Source of the DNA: an uncultured Eubacteriales bacterium
GTDB lineage: Bacteria > Bacillota > Clostridia > Oscillospirales > Oscillospiraceae
Assembly: GCA_958427375.1 (NCBI GenBank)
Contig: CAUABY010000051.1
Location: 1-10,944, forward strand
Direction of reading: 5' to 3'
Length of the DNA: 10,944 bases
Under the pieces are notes generated by a model, which saw only the letters and a list, made by a program, of their open reading frames with translations, did no database searches and was not told the origin of the DNA. Positions 1-4,566 of this stretch are shown here, in pieces. The position numbers and the translations under genes are program-made. Each line of letters opens with the position of its first letter. Within the stretch, counting starts at the first letter, position 1.

Positions 1-232
1 AGCCGGTTTTCAGCGCGGGGGAGTTGAGCCGGTAGATTTCGCGCAGTCTGCGGCGCACGCGGTTTCGCACGACGGCGTGACCTAACTTCACCGAGGCGGT
101 GTAGCCAAGCCTGTTGCAGCCCCTGCCATTTTTGCGGCAGTAGATGACCATGTACGGCGTGACGGCGCTTTTGCCCTTGGAGTACAGTCGCCGGAAATCA
201 CTGTTCTTTTTTAAAGTACATCTGACGTCCAA
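1..232 (-). CDS. rnpA: RNase P protein component (partial, C-terminus outside window)
   Basis: Protein subunit of ribonuclease P, which helps the RNA subunit mature the 5' ends of tRNAs. Reading leftward from a TTG codon at 232-230 gives about 77 residues before the window edge. It contains LKKNSDFRRLYSKGKSA near the N-terminus and then LGYTASVKLGHAVVRNRVRR, the family's basic RNR signature. There is no in-frame ATG. TTG is chosen because AGAAGGGG lies 10 bases upstream and because family members start a few residues before the KKN-x-x-F segment. An in-frame GTG at 271-269, directly after a TAG, is the alternative; it would add 13 residues and lacks a good ribosome binding site. It follows rpmH by about 106 bases, the usual rpmH-rnpA order. 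Identity is secure; the start is less so. Confidence 0.9.
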   Translation of the reverse strand, partial: MDVRCTLKKNSDFRRLYSKGKSAVTPYMVIYCRKNGRGCNRLGYTASVKLGHAVVRNRVRRRLREIYRLNSPALKTG

Positions 233-275
233 AACACTGTAACCCCTTCTTGCCTTTATCTCCTGAAACACCTAA

Positions 276-295
276 AGGGCGGATCTCTCCGCCCT
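276..295 (-). promoter_or_regulatory. Hairpin between rpmH and rnpA
   Basis: A perfect 7-bp inverted repeat (AGGGCGG ... CCGCCCT, loop of six) sits in the rpmH-rnpA gap. On the minus-strand transcript it is followed only by UUUAG, so it would be at best a weak terminator or attenuator. It could also act as a processing site or mRNA stabiliser. It may lower rnpA expression relative to rpmH, which would make sense because L34 is needed in far larger amounts. The role is inferred. Confidence 0.5.
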
Positions 296-338
296 GAAAA
301 TATTCCCGATTAGGACCTGCTCATGTGTGTGCTGCGGA

Positions 339-473
339 TCAGTAGCTGAGCTTAGCTCTGCCCTTAGCTCTGCGGCGTGCGAGAACCTTGCGGCCATTAG
401 CGGTTTTCATTCTCTTGCGGAAACCGTGCTCCTTCTTGCGCTGGATCTTCTTGGGCTGGTAGGTACGTAACAT
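339..473 (-). CDS. rpmH: Ribosomal protein L34
   Basis: Small basic protein of the 50S subunit, 44 residues, the normal family length. The sequence MLRTYQPKKIQRKKEHGF followed by RKRM, TANGRKVLARRRAKGR and KLSY is the L34 pattern throughout. The ATG at 473-471 is preceded by AAAGGAG with an 8-base spacer. A longer in-frame reading back to 551 exists, but its added residues are unlike L34 and it would ignore this ribosome binding site. It is transcribed from the promoter at 566-595 through an approximately 85-base leader with two hairpins, and is followed by rnpA. The usual divergent neighbour dnaA is absent here. Confidence 0.97.
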   Translation of the reverse strand: MLRTYQPKKIQRKKEHGFRKRMKTANGRKVLARRRAKGRAKLSY

Positions 474-504
474 AATTGGCACTCCTTTCGGTTGATACTC
501 AACA

Positions 505-557
505 TCGGGCTCGCGCCCGAAGTAGTTGACAAATCCATACTGACGGCACACGCCGTC
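505..557 (-). promoter_or_regulatory. Structured 5' leader of rpmH (two hairpins)
   Basis: The rpmH untranslated leader holds two perfect inverted repeats. One, at 542-557, has arms GACGGC/GCCGTC and loop ACAC. The other, at 505-520, has arms TCGGGC/GCCCGA and loop TCGC. The first lies just after the predicted transcription start; the second ends about 20 bases before the ribosome binding site. Neither has a U-tract, so neither is a terminator. They could stabilise the mRNA or serve in autoregulation, but no known ribosomal-protein leader motif was recognised. Confidence 0.5.
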
Positions 558-565
558 GATTAGTG

Positions 566-595
566 ATTATACATTATATAAAAGCCGCTTGTCAA
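566..595 (-). promoter_or_regulatory. Promoter of rpmH-rnpA
   Basis: On the minus strand TTGACA (595-590) and TATAAT (571-566) are separated by 18 bases: both hexamers match the housekeeping sigma consensus perfectly. A second TATAAT overlaps the spacer but is too close to the -35 box to be used with it. This strength fits a ribosomal protein gene. Transcription would start near position 559. Confidence 0.85.
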
Positions 596-610
596 CACTA
601 AATACTCGTT

Positions 611-757
611 TCTGATTAAAATCTTCAATTTTAATCAGAGCTTTTGAAGCATCCAGGAGCCGAGCTGTGCTCGGTTGATGCTTCAAAAGACGTCTTATGC
701 GAAATCTGCGCCGCTGCGACGGCTATTAAAACATTTTCAATGTTTTAATCAGATTTC
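611..757. repeat. Cluster of three inverted repeats, two related
   Basis: This gene-free stretch lies between the thiN terminator and the rpmH promoter. Unit A (611-639) is a perfect 12-bp hairpin with loop CTTCA. Unit B (641-689) has a 13-bp outer stem (CTTTTGAAGCATC/GATGCTTCAAAAG), a 4-base bulge, and an inner stem built on CCGAGC-TGT-GCTCGG. Unit C (701-757) has an 8-bp outer stem GAAATCTG/CAGATTTC enclosing a 4-bp hairpin (710-723) and an 11-bp hairpin (725-749), a three-way junction. On the minus strand A and C both begin TCTGATTAAAA and both carry TTGAA near the loop, so they look like diverged copies. No coding frame or clear promoter was seen. It may be a small palindromic mobile element family, a structured RNA or a protein-binding site. 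Confidence 0.7.
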
Positions 758-761
758 AGTA

Positions 762-794
762 AAAAAGCGGCTTTCAGCGTTTTTCACGCTTTTT
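762..794 (-). terminator. Terminator of thiN, overlapping its stop codon
   Basis: AAAAAGCG (762-769) pairs with CGCTTTTT (787-794), giving on the minus strand an 8-bp stem that ends in a U-run at 766-761. The 5' arm and loop include the last codons and TGA stop of thiN (786-784). A shorter alternative hairpin, AGCGT/ACGCT (776-790), competes with it. Reasonable intrinsic terminator, though the loop of 17 bases is long. Confidence 0.6.
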
Positions 795-1410
795 CCGGCA
801 ATCTGCACAGCATCACGGCGAGAATGCCCTCCTCAGCGCTTATCTCCGCCGTGCCTGCCCACTCATTGCTCGTACCTATGGGAAAGCGGTTTGTGACCTC
901 CACACCATGAAGCTCGTACTTCACACCCTTTATCGTCACACCCCGACAGGTATCCGACAGCGCGAATACGGAGAGCGACCAGCCCTCGCTCGGCGCTAAA
1001 GAGAGCTTTGCGCCCTGCATGACGTAAATCACAGTGTCGCGCCCTATAAGCTCCACAAGCGCGCCGCGCTCAGCGCCGAAAGCCGCGGTCTGGATATTGG
1101 CAAAAAGATGATCAAGCCGACCGCCGAGCGCGCAGTATATGCGTATGTGCTTATACCCCGCGTCAAGTGCGCGGCGCATGGCGGACATGGTGTCCGTGTC
1201 ATCTTTCTCAACGGGCAGGCGCAGCAGCTCCACATCCGTTGGCAGCGCGCCGCGGTAGGAGTCAAAATCGCCGAGCAGCAGGCCGGGCTTTATCCCCGCG
1301 CGCCGGGCGTACTCATAGCCGCTGTCGCAGGCGATGACGTATTCAGCTTCAAATATATCGTCCATCGGGGACAGCTCCCCGCCGGAAATAATAGCACAAA
1401 GACCTTTCAT
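784..1410 (-). CDS. thiN: Thiamine pyrophosphokinase (EC 2.7.6.2)
   Basis: Transfers pyrophosphate from ATP to thiamine, giving thiamine pyrophosphate in the cytoplasm. The protein has 208 residues, normal for the bacterial YloS/ThiN type. Visible motifs are ACDSG (27-31), LLLGDFDS (44-51), EKDDTDT (68-74) and LGGRLDH (95-101), the acidic and glycine-rich elements that bind ATP, magnesium and thiamine. The ATG at 1410-1408 has GAGAGG six bases upstream; an in-frame reading back to 1461 adds 17 residues without family resemblance and is rejected. It follows thiT, so import and activation are encoded together, but a terminator and a separate promoter lie between them. Likely expressed at a basal level independent of TPP, with some readthrough from thiT. 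Confidence 0.96.
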   Translation of the reverse strand: MKGLCAIISGGELSPMDDIFEAEYVIACDSGYEYARRAGIKPGLLLGDFDSYRGALPTDVELLRLPVEKDDTDTMSAMRRALDAGYKHIRIYCALGGRLDHLFANIQTAAFGAERGALVELIGRDTVIYVMQGAKLSLAPSEGWSLSVFALSDTCRGVTIKGVKYELHGVEVTNRFPIGTSNEWAGTAEISAEEGILAVMLCRLPEKA

Positions 1411-1449
1411 GTATATCCTCTCACAGCTTGAAAAGCAAATTCTCAGATG

Positions 1450-1458
1450 ATTATAACA
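1450..1458 (-). promoter_or_regulatory. Extended -10 promoter of thiN
   Basis: The minus strand reads TGTTATAAT, a perfect -10 hexamer (1455-1450) with the TGn extension. No good -35 box lies 16-18 bases upstream, where the thiT terminator's U-rich tail sits. Transcription would start near 1443, leaving an approximately 33-base leader carrying the thiN ribosome binding site. Confidence 0.6.
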
Positions 1459-1478
1459 CAAATGCGCGGAATATAAAA

Positions 1479-1506
1479 TATCCCTGCCTGTTTATCGGCA
1501 GGGATA
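1479..1506 (-). terminator. Terminator between thiT and thiN
   Basis: TATCCCTGCC and GGCAGGGATA form a perfect 10-bp stem with an 8-base loop. The minus-strand transcript continues UUUUAUAU after the stem. It lies 15 bases past the thiT stop codon, so most riboswitch-controlled transcripts should end here. Confidence 0.85.
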
Positions 1507-1521
1507 AAAACATTTTTGCGT

Positions 1522-2091
1522 TTACTTTCTTACTATGTCCTCACCGCGCAGGTATTTGCCCAGCGGTTTCCACAGCAGCCAGCCGATTAGCAGGCACATC
1601 ACCATGTCGAGAACCATGTAGCTGCCGTTGTAGAGCAGGGAATAGAACCAGGGCGTGGTCATCGTCATGCCGAAGAAGCTCTCAGGCATGTACTCGCCCC
1701 AAACGACGACACCCACAATATAGTGGACAAGAAAGCGCGCCAGCGAGCCGACGGCGGAGCCGATGAAAAAGCCGTACTTGTTCTTGTGGAAAAGCCCGGC
1801 AATGCCCAGCACCGTGAAAGCAGCTATGTAGTCGCCTATGATGGACTCCCAGCCCCAGGCGTAAGCGCCGTCAAGCAGAAGCTGCAAAATGCTGTAGGCG
1901 AAGCTTGCAATTATGCCCGGCCCGAAGCCCCAGCGCGCGCAGAAGATAAAGATGGGCAGCATGCCGATACCGACCGAGCCGCCCTGCGGCAGCTCAAAGA
2001 GCTTGATGTAGCCCAGCACCTGTGCCAGCGCCACGAACACCGCGCCCTCGCACAGCGCGCGGAGCGTCACTGCGGATTTGTTTTTTTTCAT
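1522..2091 (-). CDS. thiT: Thiamine transporter, ECF S component
   Basis: Substrate-binding integral membrane subunit of an energy-coupling-factor transporter, which takes up thiamine using a shared ATPase/EcfT module encoded elsewhere. The 189 residues form about six hydrophobic helices. Diagnostic stretches are KLFELPQGGSVGIGMLPIF (30-48), LARFLVHYIVGVVVWGEY (117-134, with H123 and W131) and SLLYNGSYM (151-159), corresponding to known thiamine-contacting regions of ThiT. The ATG at 2091-2089 is chosen because GGAGGT lies seven bases before it; an in-frame TTG at 2106 would place the ribosome binding site inside the gene. A TPP riboswitch precedes it, which independently supports thiamine as substrate. 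ThiN follows. Confidence 0.95.
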   Translation of the reverse strand: MKKNKSAVTLRALCEGAVFVALAQVLGYIKLFELPQGGSVGIGMLPIFIFCARWGFGPGIIASFAYSILQLLLDGAYAWGWESIIGDYIAAFTVLGIAGLFHKNKYGFFIGSAVGSLARFLVHYIVGVVVWGEYMPESFFGMTMTTPWFYSLLYNGSYMVLDMVMCLLIGWLLWKPLGKYLRGEDIVRK

Positions 2092-2133
2092 TTTTTCTAC
2101 CTCCAAAATTCATTTTCCGGAAGCGGCAGAAAC

Positions 2134-2162
2134 AAAAAGAGAGGGTCATAACTGATCCTCTC
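2134..2162 (-). terminator. Riboswitch-controlled terminator before thiT
   Basis: On the minus strand GAGAGG pairs with CCTCTC (2139-2144 with 2157-2162), continuing past one A-C mismatch into TCA/TGA with a 4-base loop, then a U5 tract at 2138-2134. It lies between the aptamer and the thiT ribosome binding site. Its 5' arm contains GGATCAG, the complement of CTGATCC in the aptamer core, so the two structures should be mutually exclusive. Transcripts reading through from galU would also meet it. Confidence 0.88.
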
Positions 2163-2168
2163 CTGTTT

Positions 2169-2294
2169 GCAAGTCTGCGTTTCCTACGCCGGCATTATCC
2201 GGATCAGGTTTGAGGGTTTCAGAGCTTAAATTCACTCCGTCTCAGCCGGGAAAGTACCCAGCACCCCTGTATTAAATTAGCCCGGCGGACTTGC
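2169..2294 (-). promoter_or_regulatory. TPP riboswitch (THI element)
   Basis: Senses thiamine pyrophosphate in the nascent mRNA. Reading the minus strand, the conserved blocks appear in order: GGGGTGC, stem CTGGG/CCCGG (P3), GCTGAGA, a variable arm, ACCC, CCTGATCCGGATAATG, CCGGCGTAGGAAAC. The core spans about 2271 to 2177. A possible closing helix pairs GCAAGTC (2294-2288) with GACTTGC (2175-2169), but leaves about 20 unpaired bases on the 5' side and overlaps a GGCGG/CCGCC hairpin, so its use is uncertain. With the terminator just downstream this is an OFF switch: TPP binding should favour termination before thiT. Confidence 0.95.
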
Positions 2295-2301
2295 CGCCTG
2301 A

Positions 2302-2338
2302 ACGCTGTAATTCTATAACAGCGTCGGGCGTTTGTCAA
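2302..2338 (-). promoter_or_regulatory. Promoter of the thiT riboswitch transcript with overlapping dyad
   Basis: TTGACA (2338-2333), a 17-base spacer and TAGAAT (2315-2310) form a strong promoter beginning four bases past the galU stop codon. Inverted arms ACGCTGT (2302-2308) and ACAGCGT (2318-2324) flank the -10 box, and short CGCC/GGCG arms (2327-2330 and 2295-2298) extend the symmetry. The dyad could be an operator or a hairpin in galU readthrough RNA. Confidence 0.8.
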
Positions 2339-2341
2339 GCG

Positions 2342-3226
2342 TTAATAAAGCTTTTTCAAAAGCTCCGCTTTGTCGATGATAAACTGCCTGAGCCATTCGC
2401 CCGCTTCGTCGTTCGCCAGGGCGAAATCAATAATGGACTCAAGGTAGCCCCTGAGGTTGCCGGTGTCATAGCGGCGGCCCTCAAAGTCAACCGCGCACAT
2501 CTTCTCGCGGTGGCACAGTTCGCGCATGCCGTCGGTGAGCTGTATCTCGTTGTTGCGGCCGGGGGCGGTGTGCTCAAGTATGTCAATGATGCCGGGGGTG
2601 AGCACATAGCGGCCCATGATGGCGAAGTTGGAGAGCTTCTCGTCGAGCGTCGGCTTCTCGTTCATGTCGCTGATGCTGTATACGCGCTCGCCGAGCTTCT
2701 CTTCAAGCTTGACAGAGGAGTACTTGGAAATCATCTCGTCCGGCTGCTCGCGCACGGCGATTGCGCTGCACTCGTTGGCCTCAGCCGCCTCAACAAGCTG
2801 CTTGAGCACCGGCTTTTTCGAGAGCATGATGTCATCTCCGAGGAGGATTGCGAAAGGCTCGTCGCCGACGAAGGTCTTGGCGCGCCACACCGCGTGACCC
2901 AGACCCTTTGTTTCCTTCTGGCGCAGGAAGAAGATGTCCGCCATGTCCGCAACCTCGCGCACGATGCGCGCGTCCTTCTCCTTGCCGTCGCGCAGAAGGC
3001 GGTCCTCAAGGTCGGGGGCATAGTCAAAGTAGTCCTCAATGGGGCTTTTGCCGCGGTTGGTGATAATGAGTATCTCCTCAACGCCGGCGGCAACAGCCTC
3101 CTCCACGATGTACTGGATGACCGGCTTGTCCACCAGCGGCAGCATCTCCTTGGGGATGCTCTTGGTGTTGGGCAGCAGACGGGTGCCGAGCCCTGCTGCG
3201 GGGATTATAGCTTTCCTTACTTTCAT
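2342..3226 (-). CDS. galU: UTP--glucose-1-phosphate uridylyltransferase (EC 2.7.7.9)
   Basis: Makes UDP-glucose from UTP and glucose 1-phosphate for cell-envelope and polysaccharide synthesis. The protein has 294 residues, the usual length for GalU/GtaB. The nucleotide-binding signature AAGLGTRLLP (10-19) followed by TKSIPKEMLP (21-30) is intact, followed by QKETKGLGHAVW (104-115) and the metal/sugar-nucleotide motif LLGDD (129-133). The C-terminal half carries the family's GRYVLTP, NEIQLTDGM and GRRYDTGN stretches. The ATG at 3226 has AAAGGAG eight bases upstream. It follows queT by 36 bases, with no promoter or terminator recognised in the gap, so co-transcription with queH-queT is likely though the functions are unrelated. 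Confidence 0.96.
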   Translation of the reverse strand: MKVRKAIIPAAGLGTRLLPNTKSIPKEMLPLVDKPVIQYIVEEAVAAGVEEILIITNRGKSPIEDYFDYAPDLEDRLLRDGKEKDARIVREVADMADIFFLRQKETKGLGHAVWRAKTFVGDEPFAILLGDDIMLSKKPVLKQLVEAAEANECSAIAVREQPDEMISKYSSVKLEEKLGERVYSISDMNEKPTLDEKLSNFAIMGRYVLTPGIIDILEHTAPGRNNEIQLTDGMRELCHREKMCAVDFEGRRYDTGNLRGYLESIIDFALANDEAGEWLRQFIIDKAELLKKLY

Positions 3227-3262
3227 ACGGAAATCTCCTTTCGTTTTAGCGTATTTACCGTA

Positions 3263-3787
3263 TTATTTGCATTTATTCACAAATTCCCGGAAGAAAGCCT
3301 TTCTGGGAAGATAGCGCGCGAGCGGGTAGCCGATAAGGTAGAGAACCCCAGCCTCACCCAAACCGACCGTAAGCGCGTTGAACGCGAAAACGCCGAGGTG
3401 GGAGAAGATGTTAAGCCCGCTGTAGGCCTCGGTAATGACCGCGCCCACGACAACGGCGTTGAAGAGCACTGGCATCAGGCAGGCGAGCGCTGTTGCGCCT
3501 CTGCCCTGACCGCGCTTGCCGATAATTGCGGTGCAGAGTCCCGCACCGAGCGTTGCGAGCGAGCCGAAGATGATGTCAAATATATTGCCGGTCATCAGGT
3601 TTGCGAGTATGCACCCGGCGAAAAGCCCCCATGCGGTGCCGGGGATGAAAAAGGGCATAATGCACAGCGCTTCTGACACGCGAAACTGTACCGCGCCATA
3701 GCTTATCGGCGCGAGGGCGATGGTTAGTACGGCATAGGCCGCGCCGATAACGGCGGCGGCGCACAGGGTGATGGTCTTGCCTTTCAT
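3263..3787 (-). CDS. queT: Queuosine-precursor ECF transporter S component
   Basis: Predicted membrane subunit that captures a queuosine precursor (queuine, preQ0/preQ1 or a related base or nucleoside) for an ECF transporter. The 174 residues are strongly hydrophobic with about five or six helices. The family signature APISYGAVQFRVSEAL (26-41) is present, followed by FAGCILANLMTGNIFDIIFG and a PVLFNAVVVG segment typical of QueT. Its start overlaps the queH stop as ATGA (4 bases), with GGAGG ten bases before the ATG inside queH, so translation is probably coupled. Pairing with queH supports a role in queuosine salvage. Exact substrate cannot be read from the sequence. Confidence 0.92.
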   Translation of the reverse strand: MKGKTITLCAAAVIGAAYAVLTIALAPISYGAVQFRVSEALCIMPFFIPGTAWGLFAGCILANLMTGNIFDIIFGSLATLGAGLCTAIIGKRGQGRGATALACLMPVLFNAVVVGAVITEAYSGLNIFSHLGVFAFNALTVGLGEAGVLYLIGYPLARYLPRKAFFREFVNKCK

Positions 3788-4464
3788 TTTTGTGGTTCCT
3801 CCGTGGAAATGTCTGCGTTTGTGGAAATATCTGCGAGCTGCTTTTTGGCCGCGCTTTCTCTGGCGCGCAGTGAAAACTCACAGCCGCAGTACAGCTGGCG
3901 GTAGATGTGGTACTTCTCGCTCAGTTCGACCGAGCGGTTCTCCCCGTCTTTTTTCTTGAAGTCTGACGGCAGCCACTTAACGCCGTATTTCTGCGCCGCC
4001 GCCTCGCCCAGTGCGTTCAACAGCACCGCGTCCTTGTGGCGCGACACTGTGAGCGTGGTGCAAAAATAGTCATAGCCTTGCGCGCGGGCAAGCTTCGCTG
4101 TGTGTTCAAGCCGCAGTGTGAAGCATACCGGACAGCGCGCTCCGCCCTCCGGCTCAGCCTCAAGGCCTTTTACGCGCGTGGTGTAGTCCTCGCTCTGCCA
4201 AGGCTCTCTTATCACCGCGAGCCTGCCGGCAAGCTCCATCTTTTCAATGAGCTCTCTCAGCGCGGCATAGCGCTTTTCATACTCGCTCTCAGGGTAGATG
4301 TTGGGGTTATACCATAGCAGCGTCAAGTCAAAATGCTCACTGAGGTAATCCAATACCGCGCTTGAGCAGGGGCCGCAGCAGCAGTGCAGCAGCAGGCGTG
4401 GCCGCGCGCCGTCCAGCCGCGCGACAAGACGCTCCATTTCTCGTTGATAGTTTCTTCTGTTCAT
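3784..4464 (-). CDS. queH: Epoxyqueuosine reductase QueH (DUF208 family)
   Basis: Reduces epoxyqueuosine in tRNA to queuosine, the last step of the pathway, using an iron-sulfur cluster; it is the cobalamin-independent alternative to QueG. The 226 residues contain HCCCGPC (27-33), CPVC (111-114) and CGC (193-195), the cysteine sets conserved in QueH. NYQRE near the N-terminus and WYNPNIYPESEYEKR (51-65) also match. The ATG at 4464 is chosen because MNRRNYQ is the family's usual beginning, although no ribosome binding site precedes it. The C-terminus carries a small tandem repeat, ADISTNADIST. It overlaps queT by four bases. Confidence 0.94.
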   Translation of the reverse strand: MNRRNYQREMERLVARLDGARPRLLLHCCCGPCSSAVLDYLSEHFDLTLLWYNPNIYPESEYEKRYAALRELIEKMELAGRLAVIREPWQSEDYTTRVKGLEAEPEGGARCPVCFTLRLEHTAKLARAQGYDYFCTTLTVSRHKDAVLLNALGEAAAQKYGVKWLPSDFKKKDGENRSVELSEKYHIYRQLYCGCEFSLRARESAAKKQLADISTNADISTEEPQK

Positions 4465-4474
4465 GGTAAAATTT

Positions 4475-4483
4475 ATTGTACCA
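4475..4483 (-). promoter_or_regulatory. Putative extended -10 promoter of queH
   Basis: The minus strand reads TGGTACAAT, a good -10 hexamer (4480-4475) with a TGn extension; no convincing -35 is seen. Only ten bases separate the hexamer from the queH ATG, so the message would be nearly leaderless. This agrees with the absence of a Shine-Dalgarno sequence. No preQ1 riboswitch was found in the intergenic region. Confidence 0.4.
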
Positions 4484-4566
4484 TATCTCTTTAGAAAAAG
4501 CCATACGATAAATGTGTTCTTATTTTGACACACTGCGACAAATCAGAGCATGCGGGGTGAAATGAA

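Noticed and set aside
611..757. CRISPR array interpretation of the repeats
   Set aside because: Units differ in length and sequence, there are no evenly sized spacers, and no cas gene is present.
675..896. Short plus-strand open frame beginning in the palindrome cluster
   Set aside because: Runs into the 3' end of thiN on the other strand, has no ribosome binding site, and its sequence is set by the inverted repeats.
2291..3676. Long open frame on the plus strand (461 codons) opposite galU and queT
   Set aside because: It is antisense to two genes with full family signatures, has no ribosome binding site or recognisable domain, and is explained by GC-rich codon bias.
3802..3835. TGTGGAAAT-like sequences resembling DnaA boxes
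   Set aside because: They do not match TGTGGATAA and are explained by the in-frame ADIST repeat of QueH.
4525..4553. TTGACA at 4525-4530 as a promoter of the esterase-like gene
   Set aside because: No acceptable -10 hexamer lies 16-18 bases downstream; the gene's promoter was not identified.
4465..4566. preQ1 riboswitch upstream of queH/queT
   Set aside because: The divergent gap shows neither the compact pseudoknot hairpin nor the A-rich tail of known preQ1 classes.
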